A stretch of DNA of 64,000 nucleotides from DATBRC01 sp036560485 (GTDB lineage Bacteria > Pseudomonadota > Gammaproteobacteria > Burkholderiales > Burkholderiaceae_D). Shown here piece after piece: positions 14,669-24,151 of this stretch. Position 1 is the first letter of the stretch. Each line of letters opens with the position of its first letter. Position numbers and translations under genes: made by a program. The notes beneath the pieces were generated by a model. The model ran no database searches. It had not been told where the DNA came from and saw only the letters and a program-made list of their open reading frames with translations. The stretch spans positions 1-64,000 of the forward strand of contig DATBRC010000055.1 of NCBI GenBank assembly GCA_036560485.1, written 5' to 3'.

Positions 14669-17600
14669 ATGAAATCTGCGTCAGACAAGGGCTCAATATC
14701 GCTGACGGCTTTCTTTGCGCTTGCCGGGCAAGCGATTGCAGCACTTCAAGCATCGCATCGCGGGCGACCATATCACGGGTGCATCAATACTACGGCGCTT
14801 GATTGGGCCAGCTTGAATCGCCAGGACGCCGCACCGAGATTTCTCGATTGGCCCGCTGATCAACAGCACGTTGCCTACATTTCCCCTGAACAGACCGGCC
14901 GCATGAATCGCGGTGTGGACTATCGCAGCGACTACTATTCATTGGGCGTCATTTTCTACGAAATTTTAACGGGAACCTTACCCTTTGAGTCTGACGATGA
15001 GATGGAACTTGTTCATCAACACATTGCGCGACAGCCGTCACCGGTATACCAGCGCAGAAGCGATATTCCACAGACAGTAAGCGATATCGTACTCAAGCTA
15101 ATGAGTAAAAATGCGGAAGATCGTTACCAAAGCCTGGAGGGTTTGGCTGCGGATTTACGGCAATGTGAACAGGCGCTCAGTGAAGGCCGTCCTATTCCAA
15201 AATTTACTCTCGGCAAATTCGATCAAAACGATATTCTGCAAATCCCGCAGAAACTTTATGGACGTAATGGCGAAATCGAAATTTTGCGCCAAGCGCTCAA
15301 TCGTTGCATCGTCGGCGACACGGAATTGTTGTTGGTGAATGGGCATGCCGGTGTTGGAAAATCCAGTCTGGTGAGCGAGATTCAAAAGACTTGCATCGAG
15401 AAGCGAGGCATTTATCTTGTCGGGAAATTTGATCAGTTCAGGCGCGATATTCCCTATGCGTCGCTCGTCAAAGCGTTTCAAAGTTTTGTCCACCAAATTC
15501 TGGGAGATAGTGAAGAGCAGGTCACATACTGGCGCGACGCGATATTGCATGCAGTCGGAGGAAATGGGCAGTTGCTGATTGATGTGATTCCGGCATTGGA
15601 ATTTGTCATTGGTCCGCAGCCGGCTGTGGCTGAATACGCGGCTAAGGAGGCGCAAGATCGCTTCCTGGAAGTATTTCGTCAGTTCGTGAGCGCCATTGCA
15701 CAATCACAGCATCCACTCGTGTTGTTCCTTGATGATTTGCAATGGGTGGATGCCGGCAGCATGAAATTGATTGATTATCTGTTGACCGAGACAGAATTGC
15801 GTCATCTGCTCCTGATTGGAGCGTATCGCCAGAACGAAATTGATGAGGCGCATCCGCTGGCATTGAGTCTTGTGTCACTGCGCCAGCGTAAAGGATTGGT
15901 GCATGAAATTACATTGTCTGCACTGACGCTGGAGGATGTGACGAGCCTGATCACCGACACGTTGTCATGTGATTCCGTACGTGCTTTGCCACTGGCTACA
16001 CTGGTGCATGAAAAAACAGCCGGCAATCCATTTTTTACACGACAATTTCTTCTGACTTTGTATGAAGAGAAACTGCTCACGCTGGATACACAAGCTGAAC
16101 CGTCACGTGCCTGGAAATGGAATATTGCACGGATTCATGCCAAAGGCATTACGGATAACGTGGTTGAGTTGATGGTCGAAAAACTGCAGCGCTTGCCGGC
16201 AGCTGCACTGGATCTCTTGAAGTATCTCGCTTGTCTCGGTAACGGCGCCACGATTCCTACACTTGGCGCAACCTTCGGTTGTTCCGAAAGAAATGTGGAA
16301 GTGTTGCTGAATGATGCCTTGCGCGTCGGCTTGTTGATGAGGAATGGTGATGCCATCAAGTTTGGCCATAACCGCATCCATGAAGCCGCTTACTCGATGA
16401 TTGCTCGGGATGTCAGATCAAGCATGCATTTGGCGATTGGCAGAGCGCTGCATGCTCTGATGGAACAGGATGAGGATGAAGACGCTGTGTTTGATGTTGC
16501 ACATCAATTCAATAGCGGTCTCGACTTGATTCATGAGTCAGAGGAAATCGACATAGCATGCCAGCTGAATATTCGCGCAGGCAAGAAGGCGAAAGCATCT
16601 GCGGCGTATGCTTCAGCTAAAAGTTTTTTTGCGCAAGCTACTGCGCTATTACCGCCTCATGCTTGGTCAGAGGATCGATACGAAGAGACGTTTTCACTTA
16701 TTCAAGAATATGCAGATTGCGATATTGTCCTGGGCCATTTTGTAGAGGCTGAGGCGCTATTCGATTTAATTCTTGATAACGTGCGTAGCGAGACCGATCG
16801 CGTCCGGGTTTGCCGGTTACAGATGCGCATGTATCTTGTCACGAGCAGGATTGGCCAAGGATTGGTACTTGGGCTTGAGGCTTTGCATCTGTATGGCGTG
16901 TCATTTCCGGAGACAGATAAAGAGTTGATGGAAAGCGTCGAACCGGCTCGCCAAGAGTTGACTCGCCAGTTGGCCGGCAAGCGTATTGCAGATCTCATGG
17001 AGCTGCCGCTTGTCGATAACCTGGAAGTCTCGATGATCATCGGATTGATGACCGACTTGCTGACTGCCGCATACAGCGTGCGTCCAGCATTGGTTCCATC
17101 GATCCTTATGAAGGCGCTGAATTTATCCCTGAAACATGGAAACACGGCTGATTCGTGCGTTATCTATAGTAACTATGGCTTGATCGTTGCAGGTATGTTT
17201 GGCGATATCGCGACTGGCTTTGAATTTTCCGAAATGTCGTTGCGGCTGAATGCGCGCTTCCGTGATATCAAGGTTCGTGGACGCTTGTTGTACATACATG
17301 GTTATGCGTTGCAAGTGAAGCGGCAACCGATGACGGCGTGCTTTGCGACACTGGAAGAAGCCATTATCAGTTGTCGCGAGGTTGGCAACATATTGTTCTA
17401 TGCAGGAAGTTACGATGCTCTGGTGTGGTTGAACTGGGAGTCAGGCAAGACGCTGGAAGAAGTGCAAACAATCTTGCGAACGTATCTGGAATTCGCTCAC
17501 CAAACGCGTTACCCCTATGCAGATTACCTGCTCAGAATTATTGAGCAAGGTATCACGAGAGTGCAGGGTGTGACGATGGACGGTTGTGATATCGATTACC

Positions 17601-20600
17601 TGGCGATGCTTATCAAGGCAGATTATGGGTATGCAATTGCGCACTATCATGTCATGCAACAAATGGTGCATTTCATATTCGGGCGCTACGACGATGCACT
17701 GATTGCAGCAGAAGCGGCGAGTAAAGTGACGGCGACCTTGCAGGCGCTGGCGTCAATGACAACGCATCATTTTTATTATGCGCTGACGCTGGCTTCACTT
17801 TACAACCAGGTGGATGCGGATCGCCAGGAAATATTCAAGCAGACAATCAATAACCAGCTGGGCAAGCTAAAGCATTCGGCGGAAAACTGCCCGGCGAGCT
17901 ATCAGAATCGTTATTGCCTCGTTGCCGCCGAGTTGGCTCGTATTGAAGGACGCGAAATCGACGCCGAGTATTTTTATGAGGAGGCGATTCTTTCTGCGCG
18001 CGACAACGGCTTTCTGCAAAATGAAGCGATTGCTTGTGAATTGGCTGCGCGTTTTTATCGTACGCGTGGTTTCGCTATGACTGCCGCCGCGTATCTGGCA
18101 CAGGCGCGTGCCAGCTATCTGAAGTGGGGGGCGCATGGCAAACTGACGGAACTGGATCGCGAGTTCCCGCGTAGTGCTTCCGAGAGACGTACCAGCAATG
18201 CGATTGGTTTGCAGTTTGATTCCATGGCGATGCTCAAGGCCTATCAAGCCATTTCAGGTGAAATTCAGCTTGGCAAGTTGCTGCATACCTTGATTCGCAT
18301 TGTCATGGAGACGGCGGGAGCGGAGCAGGGATGTTTGCTCTTGATGCGCAATGATGCGATGCAGCTGGCCGCTGAAGTCAGAGCGGGCTCGCGTAGTGGC
18401 GAGCCTGAGATTGTGGTGCTGATGGAGCTGACTGATGTTAATCCGGACAAGCTGCCTGAGCGGATTGTCAGCTATGTCGTGCGCACGCGTGAGACGGTAT
18501 TGCTTGCCGATGCAATTCATGCGAGTGGAGACGTTGCAAATTTCGCTACCGATCCGTATGTCACAACGTATTTGCCGCGATCGTTATTATGCATGCCGAT
18601 CCTCAAGCAAGGCGAATTGGTCGGCATACTTTATCTGGAAAACAGACTGGCAGTAGGCGCGTTCACACCGGCACATGTGTCGACGCTTGAATTGTTGGTA
18701 TTGCAGGCGGCAATTGCGATCGAAAATGCCCAGGTTTATAACGAGATCGAGGATCGCGTCGGCGAGCGGACGCGTGCTTTGAGTATTGAAATCGCCGAGC
18801 GTAAACGTGTTGAAGAAGAGCTGGTGCTGGAAAAAGTGCGAGCAGAAGAAGCGACGCAATCGAAATCAATTTTTCTGGCGAATATGAGTCATGAGATTCG
18901 TACGCCAATGAATGCTGTTATCGGGTTGAGCCATCTGGCGCTTGGTACTACGCTGAATGAACGGCAACGCGATTACATCACCAAGATTCATCGAGCCGGT
19001 AGTTCTTTGCTGGGCCTGATTAACGATATTCTGGACTTCTCGAAAATTGAAGCTGGCAAGATCGATCTTGAACAAGCAGATTTCACCTTGAGTCGCGTAG
19101 TGGACACTGTGGTGACAGTCGTCAACCACAAAGTGGAAGAGAAAGGTCTTTCGCTCAATATCCGGATTGCGCCGCAAGTACCTCAAGCCTTGATCGGTGA
19201 TTCGCTGAGGTTGGGCCAGATCCTCACCAATCTGCTTAACAACGCCATCAAGTTCACCGAATCGGGCGGAGTAACTTTGAGCGCATCTTGGTTGGAACAA
19301 AGCGGAAACCGCATACAGCTTGGCTTCTCGGTTCAAGATAGCGGCATCGGCATGACGAAAGAACAGATCGCCAAGCTCTTTCACGCATTTAGCCAGGCTG
19401 AAGGATCGACTACACGTAAATATGGCGGCACAGGATTGGGATTATCCATTGCCAAGCGCTTGGTCGAACTGATGGACGGCACGATTTGGGCCGAGAGTGT
19501 GCTCGGGCAGGGAAGCACATTTCATTTTACGGCATGGTTTGGAATGGGCGAGGAAGTGCCGGGTGCCGCAGTGCTGATGGACGGTACAACCCAGTCATTG
19601 CGTCTGGACGGTGCACATGTGCTGGTAGTAGAAGACAACGAGGTCAACCAGCAAATCGTCGCGGAATTGCTTCAACAAATTGGCGTGTCGACCGAGCTTG
19701 CAGAAAATGGGCAAATCGGACTTGATAAAGTGTTGGCCGAACCGGGCCGTTATGACGCCGTGCTAATGGATATGCAAATGCCGGTGATGGACGGACTGGT
19801 ATCGACTCGGAAGATACGTGAGCATGTTACTGCAGACCGGCTTCCTATCATCGCCCTGACAGCGAATGCAATGTCACACGAAAGGCGATCCTGCCTGGAT
19901 GCGGGAATGAATGACTATCTGACCAAGCCGATTGATGTGAAGCAGCTGATAGCCACATTGGCGCGCTGGATCAAGGTGCGTGAGCATAAGAGCGTAACGC
20001 ATGTGCAGGTCGTTAATACCATTCCGATTGTAGATGCCGCAGATTTGTTGCCAGCGGAATTGCCTCCCTTGAACTTGAAGGCTGCATTGAAACGTGTGAA
20101 CAATAACAGCGGCTTGTTACGAAAGCTGCTGCTGCAGTTTCATCAGCGTTATCAATCGAGTACTACCGAGTTGCGCCGCTTGTTTGATCATGCCGAATGG
20201 GCAGACGCTGAGCGCCTGATACATACCCTGAAAGGCTTGACTGCCACCTTTGAGATTGCAGACTTGCCAGGTATCGCCGAGTCCCTTGAGACGGCACTGC
20301 GAGAGCAGCGATTCGAAGCTTGCCCGCCTCTTATTGATGCCTTCGAAGCCGGATTCGAAAAAGCGATTGCAGCGATCGGCGCGCTTGCAAGTCAATCCAA
20401 TACCCAAGTAGCAGAGCCTCTTGCAGCAAACGCTGTGCCGGTCGATATTAAAGCAGTCTTGCTAGCCATTGATGCGCTGGATGCATCGCTGGCAGGTAGC
20501 AGTATAGAGGCGGTCGATATGGCGGTGTCATTGCAGCGTCAATTCGGGATTGGTGCAATAAAAAATCTTGTCGGGACGTTGGTCGAGCAAACTGCCGAAT

Positions 20601-20662
20601 TTGATTATGACAGCGCTATCGAGACATTGAAGGGAATTAAGAAAGCAATCAATGTAAATTAA
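14669..20662 (+). CDS. Giant hybrid histidine kinase: pseudokinase C-lobe, AAA ATPase, GAF, HisKA, HATPase, REC, Hpt
   Basis: The 1997-residue protein starts with the C-lobe of a Ser/Thr kinase (about 10-175; ISPEQTGRMNRG, DYYSLGVIFYEILTGTLPF) but has no ATP-binding N-lobe, HRD or DFG. A large predicted ATPase follows (Walker A GHAGVGKSS near 224, Walker B LVLFLDDLQWVD near 350), then a helical TPR-like region (about 620-1150), GAF (about 1195-1360), HisKA with His1408 in SHEIRTP, HATPase (GTGLGLSIAKRL), a receiver with Asp1701 (LMDMQMP) and an Hpt domain with His1852 (HTLKGL). It has no clear membrane segment, so it should sense a cytoplasmic signal and run an internal phosphorelay. A TAG lies in frame 10 bases upstream, so the missing N-lobe is not hidden by a late start. 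It converges with the NarL-type regulator gene and overlaps it by 4 bases. Confidence 0.93.
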   Translation: MKSASDKGSISLTAFFALAGQAIAALQASHRGRPYHGCINTTALDWASLNRQDAAPRFLDWPADQQHVAYISPEQTGRMNRGVDYRSDYYSLGVIFYEILTGTLPFESDDEMELVHQHIARQPSPVYQRRSDIPQTVSDIVLKLMSKNAEDRYQSLEGLAADLRQCEQALSEGRPIPKFTLGKFDQNDILQIPQKLYGRNGEIEILRQALNRCIVGDTELLLVNGHAGVGKSSLVSEIQKTCIEKRGIYLVGKFDQFRRDIPYASLVKAFQSFVHQILGDSEEQVTYWRDAILHAVGGNGQLLIDVIPALEFVIGPQPAVAEYAAKEAQDRFLEVFRQFVSAIAQSQHPLVLFLDDLQWVDAGSMKLIDYLLTETELRHLLLIGAYRQNEIDEAHPLALSLVSLRQRKGLVHEITLSALTLEDVTSLITDTLSCDSVRALPLATLVHEKTAGNPFFTRQFLLTLYEEKLLTLDTQAEPSRAWKWNIARIHAKGITDNVVELMVEKLQRLPAAALDLLKYLACLGNGATIPTLGATFGCSERNVEVLLNDALRVGLLMRNGDAIKFGHNRIHEAAYSMIARDVRSSMHLAIGRALHALMEQDEDEDAVFDVAHQFNSGLDLIHESEEIDIACQLNIRAGKKAKASAAYASAKSFFAQATALLPPHAWSEDRYEETFSLIQEYADCDIVLGHFVEAEALFDLILDNVRSETDRVRVCRLQMRMYLVTSRIGQGLVLGLEALHLYGVSFPETDKELMESVEPARQELTRQLAGKRIADLMELPLVDNLEVSMIIGLMTDLLTAAYSVRPALVPSILMKALNLSLKHGNTADSCVIYSNYGLIVAGMFGDIATGFEFSEMSLRLNARFRDIKVRGRLLYIHGYALQVKRQPMTACFATLEEAIISCREVGNILFYAGSYDALVWLNWESGKTLEEVQTILRTYLEFAHQTRYPYADYLLRIIEQGITRVQGVTMDGCDIDYLAMLIKADYGYAIAHYHVMQQMVHFIFGRYDDALIAAEAASKVTATLQALASMTTHHFYYALTLASLYNQVDADRQEIFKQTINNQLGKLKHSAENCPASYQNRYCLVAAELARIEGREIDAEYFYEEAILSARDNGFLQNEAIACELAARFYRTRGFAMTAAAYLAQARASYLKWGAHGKLTELDREFPRSASERRTSNAIGLQFDSMAMLKAYQAISGEIQLGKLLHTLIRIVMETAGAEQGCLLLMRNDAMQLAAEVRAGSRSGEPEIVVLMELTDVNPDKLPERIVSYVVRTRETVLLADAIHASGDVANFATDPYVTTYLPRSLLCMPILKQGELVGILYLENRLAVGAFTPAHVSTLELLVLQAAIAIENAQVYNEIEDRVGERTRALSIEIAERKRVEEELVLEKVRAEEATQSKSIFLANMSHEIRTPMNAVIGLSHLALGTTLNERQRDYITKIHRAGSSLLGLINDILDFSKIEAGKIDLEQADFTLSRVVDTVVTVVNHKVEEKGLSLNIRIAPQVPQALIGDSLRLGQILTNLLNNAIKFTESGGVTLSASWLEQSGNRIQLGFSVQDSGIGMTKEQIAKLFHAFSQAEGSTTRKYGGTGLGLSIAKRLVELMDGTIWAESVLGQGSTFHFTAWFGMGEEVPGAAVLMDGTTQSLRLDGAHVLVVEDNEVNQQIVAELLQQIGVSTELAENGQIGLDKVLAEPGRYDAVLMDMQMPVMDGLVSTRKIREHVTADRLPIIALTANAMSHERRSCLDAGMNDYLTKPIDVKQLIATLARWIKVREHKSVTHVQVVNTIPIVDAADLLPAELPPLNLKAALKRVNNNSGLLRKLLLQFHQRYQSSTTELRRLFDHAEWADAERLIHTLKGLTATFEIADLPGIAESLETALREQRFEACPPLIDAFEAGFEKAIAAIGALASQSNTQVAEPLAANAVPVDIKAVLLAIDALDASLAGSSIEAVDMAVSLQRQFGIGAIKNLVGTLVEQTAEFDYDSAIETLKGIKKAINVN

Positions 20663-21342
20663 TTCTGTTGTTCCAAAAGACCACGTTGCTGGGCTTCAAA
20701 AACTGCTTTGCCACGTGAGTTCACCGACAGCTTGCTGTAGATACTCTTGATATGATTTTGCACAGTCATGATTGAAATTGACAAGTTCTGCGCAATTTCT
20801 TCATAAGTACATCCTCGTGCGATCAATTGCAGAACAGCTACTTCACGTTTGGAAAGAAGATTTTTTTCTTCTTCAGTTGCTGTTACTTTTACTTTTTCGG
20901 TATTTCTTAATTGATCCAGGATTTTACGAGCAATCAACGGGCTGACTGGAGAACCGCCAAACCGTAATTCTTGTATCGCACGTACGATTTGGCATGCGCC
21001 GTCTTCTTTCAGCAAGTATCCACGAGCGCCGGCTGCTATACATTCAGCAACGTCTTTATCTTCACTGGAAGAGGTTAGAACAACCGCGTCACATGCTGGA
21101 TGGTATCGAGTGCATGATCGTATGACTTCAATACCCAAGCCATCTTTCAAGCGCAAATCAACCAGTACCACATCAGCGCATGCCGTTTCGAGCCATGCCA
21201 ATGCACTTGTGACATTCTCAAATGATGCCAATAATTGCAAGCCGGAGTCGGATTCGATTACAGCAGAAAGGATCTTTCTTGTTATCGCATCATCTTCAAC
21301 TATCGCAACACTAATTTGCGAGGAGGGTGTCTTTGGCAACAT
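20659..21342 (-). CDS. NarL/FixJ-family response regulator
   Basis: The protein has an N-terminal receiver (VAIVEDDAITRK; phospho-acceptor Asp62 in VVLVDLRLKDG; switch Lys in YLLKEDGA) and a C-terminal LuxR-type helix-turn-helix (LLSKREVAVLQLIARGCTYEEIAQNL, VQNHIKSIYSKL). I choose ATG 21342, preceded by GGA, over the TTG at 21363 used by the longest frame; this gives 227 residues. It faces the giant kinase with a 4-base overlap of the 3' ends, so it is the likely partner receiving phosphate from the Hpt domain, though this is inference from position. Confidence 0.92.
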   Translation of the reverse strand: MLPKTPSSQISVAIVEDDAITRKILSAVIESDSGLQLLASFENVTSALAWLETACADVVLVDLRLKDGLGIEVIRSCTRYHPACDAVVLTSSSEDKDVAECIAAGARGYLLKEDGACQIVRAIQELRFGGSPVSPLIARKILDQLRNTEKVKVTATEEEKNLLSKREVAVLQLIARGCTYEEIAQNLSISIMTVQNHIKSIYSKLSVNSRGKAVFEAQQRGLLEQQN

Positions 21343-21363
21343 ATGAGAATCCGTTTTAATCAA

Positions 21364-21770
21364 TTTAAAGAATGAGAATTCAGCTCACACATTTGCATCG
21401 AATGTAGATGCTGCTGAAAATTCTACAAGGCAATAAATCCAATAATATTTTGCGCACACTTCTAGAAATTGCCTTACTGCATTAGGGCTATAGCATAAAG
21501 AAATCTTAAAACATGTTACATCACAGACATTGCCATTTTTGCATTTGAGAATCAATGCCATATTTATGGGGTATGTAACCATCTTAGTGTGTCATACGTA
21601 ACAAATCAATGACATATTCATGGCATATGCCTTACTTTTGGTTACTATTTGTAGTCCATACTATTTATAAACCATAACGTTTTTTTATGAATTGTTGATG
21701 ACATAACTTAATGGCAGGTAATAACAATGGCTGGATAGGTGCTGGAGTGAAAATTGTGACTGATGCATGG
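21364..21770. other. AT-rich intergenic region with a 26-bp direct repeat
   Basis: Apart from the repeat pair annotated separately, this AT-rich stretch upstream of the response regulator gene contains no gene I can support. The neighbours are transcribed leftwards, so it should hold the regulator promoter and the end of the DUF4124 transcript. I see no strong terminator. Confidence 0.4.
21550..21629. repeat. Two 26-bp direct repeats with internal dyads
   Basis: The copies at 21550-21575 and 21604-21629 both begin AATCAATG and end TATG, match at 22 of 26 bases, and lie 54 bases apart. Each contains a dyad (CCATATTTATGG in the first; CATAT and ATATG around a TCATGGC centre in the second). They could be binding sites for a regulator of the NarL-type gene that starts about 210 bases away. 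Confidence 0.5.
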
Positions 21771-22208
21771 TTAGCGTTTTCCACATTCCAACTCATATTT
21801 TTCCTCTGCACGGTGCACTTTTCGTTTTGCGCTTTCCTGCTTTTTCACACTCGCGTTTGCAGCATCTTCATTGCTCCATTTTTTCTTCAGTTCCAATGAA
21901 GCGCACTTTTTCTTTTTGCCGGCGGCGGTTTTCATCAGCTTTTCTTGCTGTTTGTCTTCTGCAGCTTCTCTTTTATGGCGTGCAGTTTCAAGCTCTTTCA
22001 GTTGTTTTTTTTCCTGCGTATTCTGTTCCTTGGCTTTAGCGATATCCGATGCAGCGCTCGTACTGGTTTTATTTCCTAAATCAACAGACTTCCCTGTAGC
22101 ACAAGGTGCATCGCTATAGGTGATTTTGTCGCCGGCTTCGCATTTGTAGACGGCAAGTGCAGGGAAAGAAAAGGAAAGCAATAAAGAGGCAAATAGGAGT
22201 CGGCGCAT
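21771..22208 (-). CDS. Secreted DUF4124-domain protein
   Basis: A 145-residue protein with an N-terminal signal peptide (MRRLLFASLLLSFSFPALA) and the short DUF4124 motif just after it: VYKCEAGDKITYSDAPCATGKSVDLG. The rest is a highly charged Lys/Glu-rich helix, probably coiled coil, with cysteines in KKKCASLELKKKW and a C-terminal LECGKR. It should be periplasmic. No function is known to me. The MITE-like element at 22235-22345 lies immediately upstream, between it and the FAD-linked dehydrogenase. Confidence 0.8.
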   Translation of the reverse strand: MRRLLFASLLLSFSFPALAVYKCEAGDKITYSDAPCATGKSVDLGNKTSTSAASDIAKAKEQNTQEKKQLKELETARHKREAAEDKQQEKLMKTAAGKKKKCASLELKKKWSNEDAANASVKKQESAKRKVHRAEEKYELECGKR

Positions 22209-22234
22209 ATATCTAATTTGGAATTTTTATTAAA

Positions 22235-22345
22235 GAAACTTTGATTAAGTTACTGCGCGCCGCAAACCGGAGCCCGCGATGCTCACCGTACAGCTGCGCT
22301 TCTTAACTCCAGCTTGCATTGCTCGCTACACTTAATCAGAGTTTC
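22235..22345. mobile_element. MITE-like element with 16-bp terminal inverted repeats
   Basis: GAAACTTTGATTAAGT (22235-22250) is matched by the inverted ACTTAATCAGAGTTTC (22330-22345) with one mismatch, giving a 111-bp non-coding unit. I see no clear target duplication. Its right end stops one base before the stop codon of the dehydrogenase gene, so it may also act as that transcript's 3' hairpin. Its ends differ from those of the element at 9911. Confidence 0.55.
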
Positions 22346-22346
22346 C

Positions 22347-23753
22347 CTAAAGAACTTTGCCAGGATTCATGATGTTTGACGGATCGAACGCGTGTTTGAT
22401 GGATTGCATAAGCTGGATTTCAACGTCGGATTTATAGCGACGTATCTCATCACGCTTTAAAGCACCCAACCCATGCTCGGCTGAAATCGAGCCACCGAAT
22501 TGATGAACGCTGTCATGCACAACACGGTTGACATCGGATTGACGCGCAATGAAGGCATCGTTCTGTTCTCCCTCTGGTGCTGAAACGTTGTAATGCAGAT
22601 TGCCATCGCCCAGATGGCCGAAGGTCACCATGCGGCAGCCGGGAAATTGATCATGCAGTTGATGATCAGTTGCTGAAATAAATTCGCCAATGTGTGAGAT
22701 CGGTATCGAAATATCGTGTTTGATGTTTTTTCCTTCCTGCGCCTGAGCCAACGGAATATGCTCACGTAGTTGCCATAGAGCTTGTGATTGTGCGATGGAA
22801 GTCGCGACGACAGCATCGTGGATAATGCCTTGTTCCAATCCGCTGGTGATGACCTGTTCGAACATGGTGGCTGCATGCTCGGCGGATTCATTGTCCGACA
22901 ATTCCATCAACACATATTGTGCAGACGCTTGAGGAAACGGCATGCGGATGGCGGGGAAGTGTTGATGCACAAGCTTCAGGCAAAAATCGGACATCAGTTC
23001 AAAACCTGTCAGTAGCGCACCGCAATGATCTTGTGCGAGCGACAGCAATTTAAGTGCATCGTCAGGTGTATGCATGGCGACGAGTGCAGTCAACTGCGCT
23101 TGCGGCTGCGGGAAAAGCTTCAGCACGGCGGCAGTGATAATGCCAAGTGTTCCCTCTGCGCCGATATACAAATCACGCAGATCGTAACCGGTATTGTCTT
23201 TGCGCAGCCCGCGCAAGCCATTCCATATGTTGCCTTGTGCGGTCACTACTTCGAGGCCGAGGCAAAGATCGCGCGCATTGCCATATCGAAGCACCGCAGT
23301 ACCGCCGGCATTGGTCGATAAATTGCCGCCGATGGTGCAACTGCCTTCCGCTGCAAGGGAGAGGGGGAATAGTCGCGCAGCATCAGCTGCCGCCTGTTGC
23401 ACATTTTGCAGAATGCAGCCCGACTCTACCATCATCGTATTGTTGATGGCATCGACATTGCGAATACGATTGAGCCGAGTCAGCGACAGCACAATCGCAT
23501 TGCCTTGCAAGTCGGGGATACTGCCGAGCACCAATCCGGTATTGCCACCTTGTGGCACGATCGGTATGTGATATTGGTTGCACAGTCGGACGATGATGGC
23601 AACTTCTTGCGTCGATCCTGGCTTGATGATGGCAAGCGCTTTGCCGGTTGCGCGTTGACGCCAGTCGGTCAAATAGGGCGCGATATCTGTTTCATTCGTC
23701 AGTACATAATCTGTACCGATTGATTTGCGGCAGTCATTTAAGAATTGGCTCAT
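22347..23753 (-). CDS. FAD-linked D-2-hydroxyacid dehydrogenase (GlcD/D2HGDH family)
   Basis: The 468 residues have the PCMH-type FAD-binding domain (IVPQGGNTGLVLGS, EGSCTIGGNLSTNAGGTAVLRYGNAR, IGAEGTLGIITAAVLKL) and the C-terminal FAD-oxidase domain with the metal/active-site HLGDGNLHYNV and the closing ISAEHGLG. This is the family of glycolate oxidase GlcD, D-lactate and D-2-hydroxyglutarate dehydrogenases; the exact substrate cannot be read from sequence. A lone subunit without GlcE/GlcF favours a D-2-hydroxyglutarate or D-lactate type enzyme. It is last in the operon wrbA-DUF2069-this gene, with a 4-base ATGA overlap upstream. Confidence 0.88.
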   Translation of the reverse strand: MSQFLNDCRKSIGTDYVLTNETDIAPYLTDWRQRATGKALAIIKPGSTQEVAIIVRLCNQYHIPIVPQGGNTGLVLGSIPDLQGNAIVLSLTRLNRIRNVDAINNTMMVESGCILQNVQQAAADAARLFPLSLAAEGSCTIGGNLSTNAGGTAVLRYGNARDLCLGLEVVTAQGNIWNGLRGLRKDNTGYDLRDLYIGAEGTLGIITAAVLKLFPQPQAQLTALVAMHTPDDALKLLSLAQDHCGALLTGFELMSDFCLKLVHQHFPAIRMPFPQASAQYVLMELSDNESAEHAATMFEQVITSGLEQGIIHDAVVATSIAQSQALWQLREHIPLAQAQEGKNIKHDISIPISHIGEFISATDHQLHDQFPGCRMVTFGHLGDGNLHYNVSAPEGEQNDAFIARQSDVNRVVHDSVHQFGGSISAEHGLGALKRDEIRRYKSDVEIQLMQSIKHAFDPSNIMNPGKVL

Positions 23754-24151
23754 TTCGATGTTGATGCTTTTTGAATGGCTTGCTTTGCCAATTCCTTGGC
23801 TGCTTTTTTATACGGCTTCAGATAGAGGATCGTGCAGAAGAAATAGATGCACACTAACACTACCTCCACCCATCCCAACATGGCGGATAGCCATACCCTG
23901 TCACTGGTTGCACGGACGATCCCTTCGGTGAAATAAATCAGGATCAACATCGATGTCCATTGCAAGGTATAGACATCACGTTTCAATACACCGCGTAACG
24001 GAACCAGCAGAGGCAGCACTTTCAAAACCATCCAGGAGCCTTCGGGACGCAAAGGTGCAAGCACCAATTCCCATGCGACGCATAAAGCGATGAGTGCAAG
24101 CAGACTGCCGACGGCCCCGTAGTAATAAAATTTTTGCGCAGAAGTTTGCAT
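23750..24151 (-). CDS. DUF2069 inner-membrane protein
   Basis: The 133-residue protein has four predicted membrane helices (about 10-30, 42-52, 64-82 and 88-110) and a Lys-rich C-terminal tail, with the family-like segment VLPLLVPLRGVLKRDVYTLQWTSMLILIYFTEG. No function is known to me. It overlaps the wrbA stop by one base and the dehydrogenase start by four, so all three are translated together. I recall a wrbA neighbour of this family in other proteobacteria. Confidence 0.85.
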   Translation of the reverse strand: MQTSAQKFYYYGAVGSLLALIALCVAWELVLAPLRPEGSWMVLKVLPLLVPLRGVLKRDVYTLQWTSMLILIYFTEGIVRATSDRVWLSAMLGWVEVVLVCIYFFCTILYLKPYKKAAKELAKQAIQKASTSK

